In this document: positions 13,984-16,848 of the stretch, one piece after another
Numbering within the stretch: position 1 is the first letter of the stretch
Layout of the letters: each line of letters opens with the position of its first letter
Assembly (NCBI GenBank): GCA_035525375.1
Contig: DATLEI010000025.1
Span: 1-16,848 of the forward strand
Direction of reading: 5' to 3'
Origin: JALZBN01 sp035525375
GTDB taxonomy: Bacteria; Actinomycetota; Acidimicrobiia; Acidimicrobiales; AC-14
Length of the DNA stretch: 16,848 nucleotides
Program-made: the position numbers and the translations under genes
The notes under the pieces: model-generated
Told to the model about the DNA's origin: nothing
Database searches by the model: none
The model's input: only the letters and a program-made list of their open reading frames with translations

Positions 13984-15086
13984 GGACGAGCCTCATCCTT
14001 GTGGGTGACCCCGGCCGCGTCGAAGGTGGCCATCTCCTGGAGGATCTTGGCCGCTGCTTGCACGATTGGGAGCGCGAGGCACGCGCCGCTGCCTTCACCC
14101 AGGCGCATGCCGAGGTCGAGAAGGGGCTCCAGGCCGAGGTGCTCGAGCACCACAGACGCGCCGGGCTCCGTCGAACGGTGGCCGGCGAAGCAATACGACA
14201 GCGCTTCCGGCGCGAGCTGAACGGCTGTGAGGAGCCCGGCCAGCGCGATCACGCCGTCGACCACGACCGGCACCCGCGCCGCAGCCCCGCCGACGATGAA
14301 GCCGGCCAGCGCGGCAATCTCGAGGCCCCCGACGGATGCCAGCACTGCCATGGGGTCGGCCTCGTCGGCCTCGCCGTCGGGCGCGGCCCGCAGTCGGAGG
14401 AGTGCCTGGCCGACGACCTCGGTCTTGCGGGCCAGGGTGGCGTGGTCGATACCTGTTCCCCGCCCGGTCACCTCGGCCGAGGCGCGGCCGGTGAACGCCG
14501 CGATCAGGGCAGCTGACGCGGTCGTGTTCCCGATCCCCATCTCTCCCGTGACCAGGCACCGGGCGCCCTCCTCGACGGCCGTTGCTGCCACGTCCGCCCC
14601 CACGTCGAGGGCGCGCCGGGCCTCGGCGCGCGACATCGCCGGTTCGACTGCGAGGTTCGCCGTTCCCGCCCGCACTTTTCTCAGTAGGAGCCCCGGCGCG
14701 GGCTCAAGGGTTGTAGCCACTCCGACGTCGACTACGAGCACACTGGCCCCGGCGTGGCGGGCCAAGACGTTGATGGCCGCGCCGCCGGAACAGAAGTTGG
14801 CCACCATCTGCGCGGTCACGTCCTGAGGCCAGGGCGTGACCCCTTCGGCCTGAACGCCGTGATCCGCGGCGAACACCGCGACGACAGCTGGCGACGGGAC
14901 CGGGGGCGGTGACGTGGCGGCGATGCCGGCAAGCTGCGCGCCGGCCGCTTCCAGTGCGCCGAGTGATCCCGGAGGCTTGGTCAGACGGCCATGGTGGGCC
15001 GCGGCTTCAGCGGCGGCGATTGCGTCGGGTGGTGTGATCGCCGCGATCGCAAGCCGGCACGCGCCGGGTCCTTCGTCAGCCCCCAC
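13980..15086 (-). CDS. cobT: Nicotinate-nucleotide--dimethylbenzimidazole phosphoribosyltransferase
   Basis: Transfers the ribose phosphate of nicotinate mononucleotide to the lower-ligand base in cobalamin nucleotide loop assembly, giving alpha-ribazole phosphate. The 368 residues match the family. Marks in order are KPPGSLGALE, FAADHGVQAEGVTPWPQDVT, NFCSGGAAINVLAR, CLVTGEMGIGNTTASAAL, the GRGTGIDHATLARK region, VGGLEIAALAGFI, FAGHRSTEPG and LGEGSGACLALP, whose Glu corresponds to the catalytic base. The GTG start at 15086 lies 3 bases after the gtrA-like stop codon, and the 3' end overlaps the lipoprotein start by 4 bases, so this is a tight three-gene operon. No other cobalamin gene is in the window. 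The function is secure; why it sits between a membrane protein and a redox lipoprotein is unclear. Confidence 0.95.
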   Translation of the reverse strand: MGADEGPGACRLAIAAITPPDAIAAAEAAAHHGRLTKPPGSLGALEAAGAQLAGIAATSPPPVPSPAVVAVFAADHGVQAEGVTPWPQDVTAQMVANFCSGGAAINVLARHAGASVLVVDVGVATTLEPAPGLLLRKVRAGTANLAVEPAMSRAEARRALDVGADVAATAVEEGARCLVTGEMGIGNTTASAALIAAFTGRASAEVTGRGTGIDHATLARKTEVVGQALLRLRAAPDGEADEADPMAVLASVGGLEIAALAGFIVGGAAARVPVVVDGVIALAGLLTAVQLAPEALSYCFAGHRSTEPGASVVLEHLGLEPLLDLGMRLGEGSGACLALPIVQAAAKILQEMATFDAAGVTHKDEARP

Positions 15087-15089
15087 GAG

Positions 15090-15572
15090 CTACGTGGAAA
15101 CCTTCGGCTGCTCGTGCTCGGAATGGACGAACAGCACCTTGTTGAGCACGAAGAACTTTCCGACCCACAAGACACCAAACGCGGCGAGGGTGCCCATCAT
15201 GACGATGAACGTCCGCAGGAGGTGATTCTCGGTGATCTCGTCAGCCCAATCCTTGGCGAGGTCGGCGGTGATGGTCGAGAAAACCAGCCCAAGCAATGCC
15301 ATGCCCCAGAAGGGGACGACTTCCTTCATGAAATGGGAGCGGCCGTGCTTCCCCCAGGCCCACTTCCGGTTGAGGTAGTAGGACGGGATTGCCGAAACCG
15401 ACACCGCGAAAACGTTGGCCCAGGTGACGGTCCAGTGCAGGAGGCCGAACGTGACGAACAACAGCACCTCGAACACGATGACCGATACGCCCGACACCAT
15501 CGTGTAACGGATCAGCTTCTTCCCGCCCGGCGTGCGAGCGCGCGCCATGAGCCCGGAAGGAGTCAGATCCAT
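15090..15572 (-). CDS. GtrA-like membrane protein
   Basis: A 160-residue polytopic membrane protein of the GtrA family, thought to help flip or transfer polyprenyl-linked sugars for cell-wall or surface glycans. Four membrane segments are visible at about residues 20-45, 48-66, 85-106 and 121-142. The family mark SAIPSYYLNRKWAWG (60-74) lies after the second segment, and WVGKFFVLNKVLF closes the fourth, as in other members. ATG 15572 is supported by a TAGGAT box 7 bases upstream; a second in-frame ATG lies at codon 9. First gene of a probable operon with cobT and the thioredoxin-like lipoprotein. The substrate is unknown, and no glycosyltransferase is adjacent. Confidence 0.87.
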   Translation of the reverse strand: MDLTPSGLMARARTPGGKKLIRYTMVSGVSVIVFEVLLFVTFGLLHWTVTWANVFAVSVSAIPSYYLNRKWAWGKHGRSHFMKEVVPFWGMALLGLVFSTITADLAKDWADEITENHLLRTFIVMMGTLAAFGVLWVGKFFVLNKVLFVHSEHEQPKVST

Positions 15573-15579
15573 CTGCCCG

Positions 15580-15585
15580 ATCCTA
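15580..15585 (-). promoter_or_regulatory. -10 hexamer TAGGAT, probable leaderless promoter of the gtrA-cobT-lipoprotein operon
   Basis: TAGGAT on the minus strand ends 7 bases before ATG 15572. No -35 is evident. It lies in a 44-base divergent gap with the AAA ATPase gene. Confidence 0.5.
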
Positions 15586-15604
15586 CCGGCACTTGCGCGA
15601 GGGC

Positions 15605-15610
15605 TACGGT
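15605..15610 (+). promoter_or_regulatory. -10 hexamer TACGGT, probable leaderless promoter of the AAA ATPase gene
   Basis: TACGGT ends 6 bases before GTG 15617. It overlaps the coding frame of the longer alternative start at TTG 15593, which supports GTG 15617 as the start. Confidence 0.45.
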
Positions 15611-15616
15611 GCGGGC

Positions 15617-16705
15617 GTGCCCAGCCAGGACAGCACTGTCGAGGCTCTTGGGATAGCGGTGGCCGCCGGCATCCCCGTCCTCCTCTGGGGCGCGCCGGGC
15701 ACCGGGAAGACCTCGGCCATACGAGCCATGGCCGACGAGATGGGTTGGCCGTGCGAAACGGTCATCGCCGCCATCCGCGAGCCATCCGACTTCTCGGGGT
15801 TACCCGTCGTGCGCGAATCGCAGGTCGATATGGCGCCACCACGATGGGCGCAGCGCCTGGCCGAGTCCGGCCGGGGGATCCTCTTCCTCGACGAGATCTC
15901 GACCGCGCCACCCGCGGTACAGGCGGCGTTGCTGCGAGTCGTCCTCGAGCGGGTTGTCGGAGACTTGGAGCTGCCTGACGACGTAGTGGTCGTCGCGGCC
16001 GCCAATCCACCCGAGCAGGCCGCCGATGGCTGGGACCTTTCGGCGCCCCTCGCCAACCGCTTCTGCCATCTCGACTGGACCGTCGAGCCTGCCGCCTTCG
16101 CCCAGGGTCTGGCCGGGGGATGGGAGCCACCGGTCGTTCCCAAGCTTCCCGAAGACTGGGAGGGCGGGCTGCCGAGGATGCGGGGGCTTGTGTCGGCCTT
16201 CATCACCGTTCGTCCTGGTCTCGCCTGTGCCCTTCCTACCGATGCGGCGCGCGCCGGGCGGGGTTGGCCGAGTCCTCGCACCTGGGAGATGGCCACCCGG
16301 CTTTGGACCGCGGCCTTAGCGGTCGGCGCGTCGACGGAGGCCGAAACCGCGCTCGTGACCGGTTCGGTCGGCGAGGGCGCGGGGGTCGAACTGCTCATGT
16401 GGCACATGGAGATGGATCTTCCCGACCCTGAAGACGTGCTGGCCAACCCTGACGCCTTCGAGGTGCCCGACCGCGGCGACCGGGCTTACGCGGTGCTGTC
16501 CTCCGTGGCCGCGGCGGTCGCCGCCAACTCGACCCCCGAACGCTGGCTGGCGGGCTGGAAGGTGCTCGGCAAGGCGGGCGAGAAGACGCCCGATGTGGCC
16601 GCAGTGGCGGCGCGGGTGCTGGCCCAGTGCCGCCCCGCCGGCGCGTCCGCCCCGCCCGAGGTCAAGCTCTTCGCACCGCTCCTCAACGACGCCGGCTGGC
16701 TGTAA
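15617..16705 (+). CDS. MoxR-like AAA+ ATPase
   Basis: A 362-residue AAA+ ATPase of the MoxR-like class, which usually act as chaperones that insert metals or remodel partner proteins, often with a von Willebrand A-domain partner. It has the Walker A motif WGAPGTGKTS (residues 24-33), Walker B GILFLDEIS with Asp92 and Glu93, a sensor-1-like AAANPPEQ with Asn130, and PLANRFCHLDW with the probable arginine finger. The C-terminal part (about 180-362) is helical, with GWPSPRTWEMATRL in the sensor-2 region. GTG 15617 is preferred over TTG 15593 because a -10 box lies 6 bases upstream of it. No VWA gene is seen before the window ends, so the partner is unknown. It is divergent from the gtrA-like operon. 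Confidence 0.88.
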   Translation: MPSQDSTVEALGIAVAAGIPVLLWGAPGTGKTSAIRAMADEMGWPCETVIAAIREPSDFSGLPVVRESQVDMAPPRWAQRLAESGRGILFLDEISTAPPAVQAALLRVVLERVVGDLELPDDVVVVAAANPPEQAADGWDLSAPLANRFCHLDWTVEPAAFAQGLAGGWEPPVVPKLPEDWEGGLPRMRGLVSAFITVRPGLACALPTDAARAGRGWPSPRTWEMATRLWTAALAVGASTEAETALVTGSVGEGAGVELLMWHMEMDLPDPEDVLANPDAFEVPDRGDRAYAVLSSVAAAVAANSTPERWLAGWKVLGKAGEKTPDVAAVAARVLAQCRPAGASAPPEVKLFAPLLNDAGWL

Positions 16706-16821
16706 CAAATTCGGATTCGGCGCTGATATAGGCCATATGGCCGATGTAAGGCCGTCCCCGAGCCGCGAGACTGCCTACGAGCAGCACTAGACCTCGCGTA
16801 CGGGAAGACAGGAGCTACAAC
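16706..16821. other. Intergenic region with a 12-base palindrome and a 17-codon open frame
   Basis: A 116-base gap after the ATPase gene. GGCCATATGGCC (16731-16742) is a perfect palindrome and may be an operator or be meaningless. A 17-codon open frame from the ATG inside it (16737-16790; MADVRPSPSRETAYEQH) has no Shine-Dalgarno sequence and no TANNNT box at the usual distance. AGGAG at 16810-16814 serves the next gene. No clear terminator is visible. Confidence 0.4.
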
Positions 16822-16848
16822 ATGGTGCAGTCTCGGCGTCGCCGCGGG
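16822..16848 (+). CDS. Start of an unidentified gene, cut by the window edge
   Basis: An ATG preceded by AGGAG at a spacing of 7 bases begins a frame open to the window end. Only nine codons are visible (MVQSRRRRG), a basic start that could precede a membrane segment or signal peptide. No function can be assigned. Confidence 0.5.

Noticed and set aside
14981..15178. Small open frames antisense or out of frame in the cobT/gtrA region
   Set aside because: They overlap well-supported genes completely and have no start signal.
1..16848. CRISPR array, tRNA or rRNA gene, insertion sequence or phage genes
   Set aside because: No regularly spaced repeats, no recognisable RNA gene, no transposase or integrase motif and no terminal inverted repeats were seen by reading; a covariance-model search would be needed to exclude a small RNA.

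Overview
The window is a dense, GC-rich stretch of a bacterial chromosome with GTG and TTG starts, gaps of mostly under 80 bases and protein families typical of Actinomycetota: a DtxR/IdeR-like repressor with a C-terminal SH3-like region, polyphosphate glucokinase, a PdtaR-type ANTAR response regulator, a PknB-like kinase and an actinobacterial L,D-transpeptidase. I infer a high-GC actinobacterium, possibly Acidimicrobiia; the class is a guess. No rRNA, tRNA, CRISPR array, transposase or phage gene is visible, and no gap without a gene exceeds 300 bases.

Layout. 1-1071 (-) is the N-terminal part of DNA polymerase I, cut by the window edge. Divergent from it are a DtxR-type metalloregulator and polyphosphate glucokinase (1121-2573, +). 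A minus-strand pair follows: a coiled-coil small protein and a PdtaR-like antitermination response regulator (2582-3464). Then come 4-alpha-glucanotransferase and a glyoxalase II-like hydrolase (3491-5586, +), an extended-SDR epimerase (5591-6616, -), an ArsC-like thioredoxin-fold protein with a membrane Ser/Thr kinase (6637-8415, +), a mercuric-reductase/lipoamide-dehydrogenase-like flavoprotein (8437-9870, -) and an L,D-transpeptidase (9948-10811, +).

The most distinctive block is 10827-15572 (-), read gtrA-like, cobT, thioredoxin-fold lipoprotein, cupredoxin lipoprotein 2, cupredoxin lipoprotein 1. The two cupredoxin lipoproteins are tandem paralogues. Each has an N-terminal domain with a His, Cys, His, Met set fitting a type-1 copper site and a C-terminal domain that looks like a degenerate copy of the first. 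With the CX4C thioredoxin-like lipoprotein upstream they suggest an extracytoplasmic copper/redox module. The window ends with a MoxR-like AAA ATPase (15617-16705, +) and the first codons of another gene.

How genes work together. PpgK and MalQ both feed glucose/glycogen metabolism (MalQ releases glucose, PpgK phosphorylates it from polyphosphate), although they are in separate transcription units. The regulator could sense Fe or Mn. The kinase, response regulator and transpeptidase belong to envelope and stress signalling. At least eight transcription units carry a TANNNT hexamer 6-9 bases before the start codon with no Shine-Dalgarno sequence, which points to widespread leaderless transcription. 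The cupredoxin genes differ: they have strong Shine-Dalgarno sequences, leaders of roughly 36 bases and matching -35/-10 promoters.
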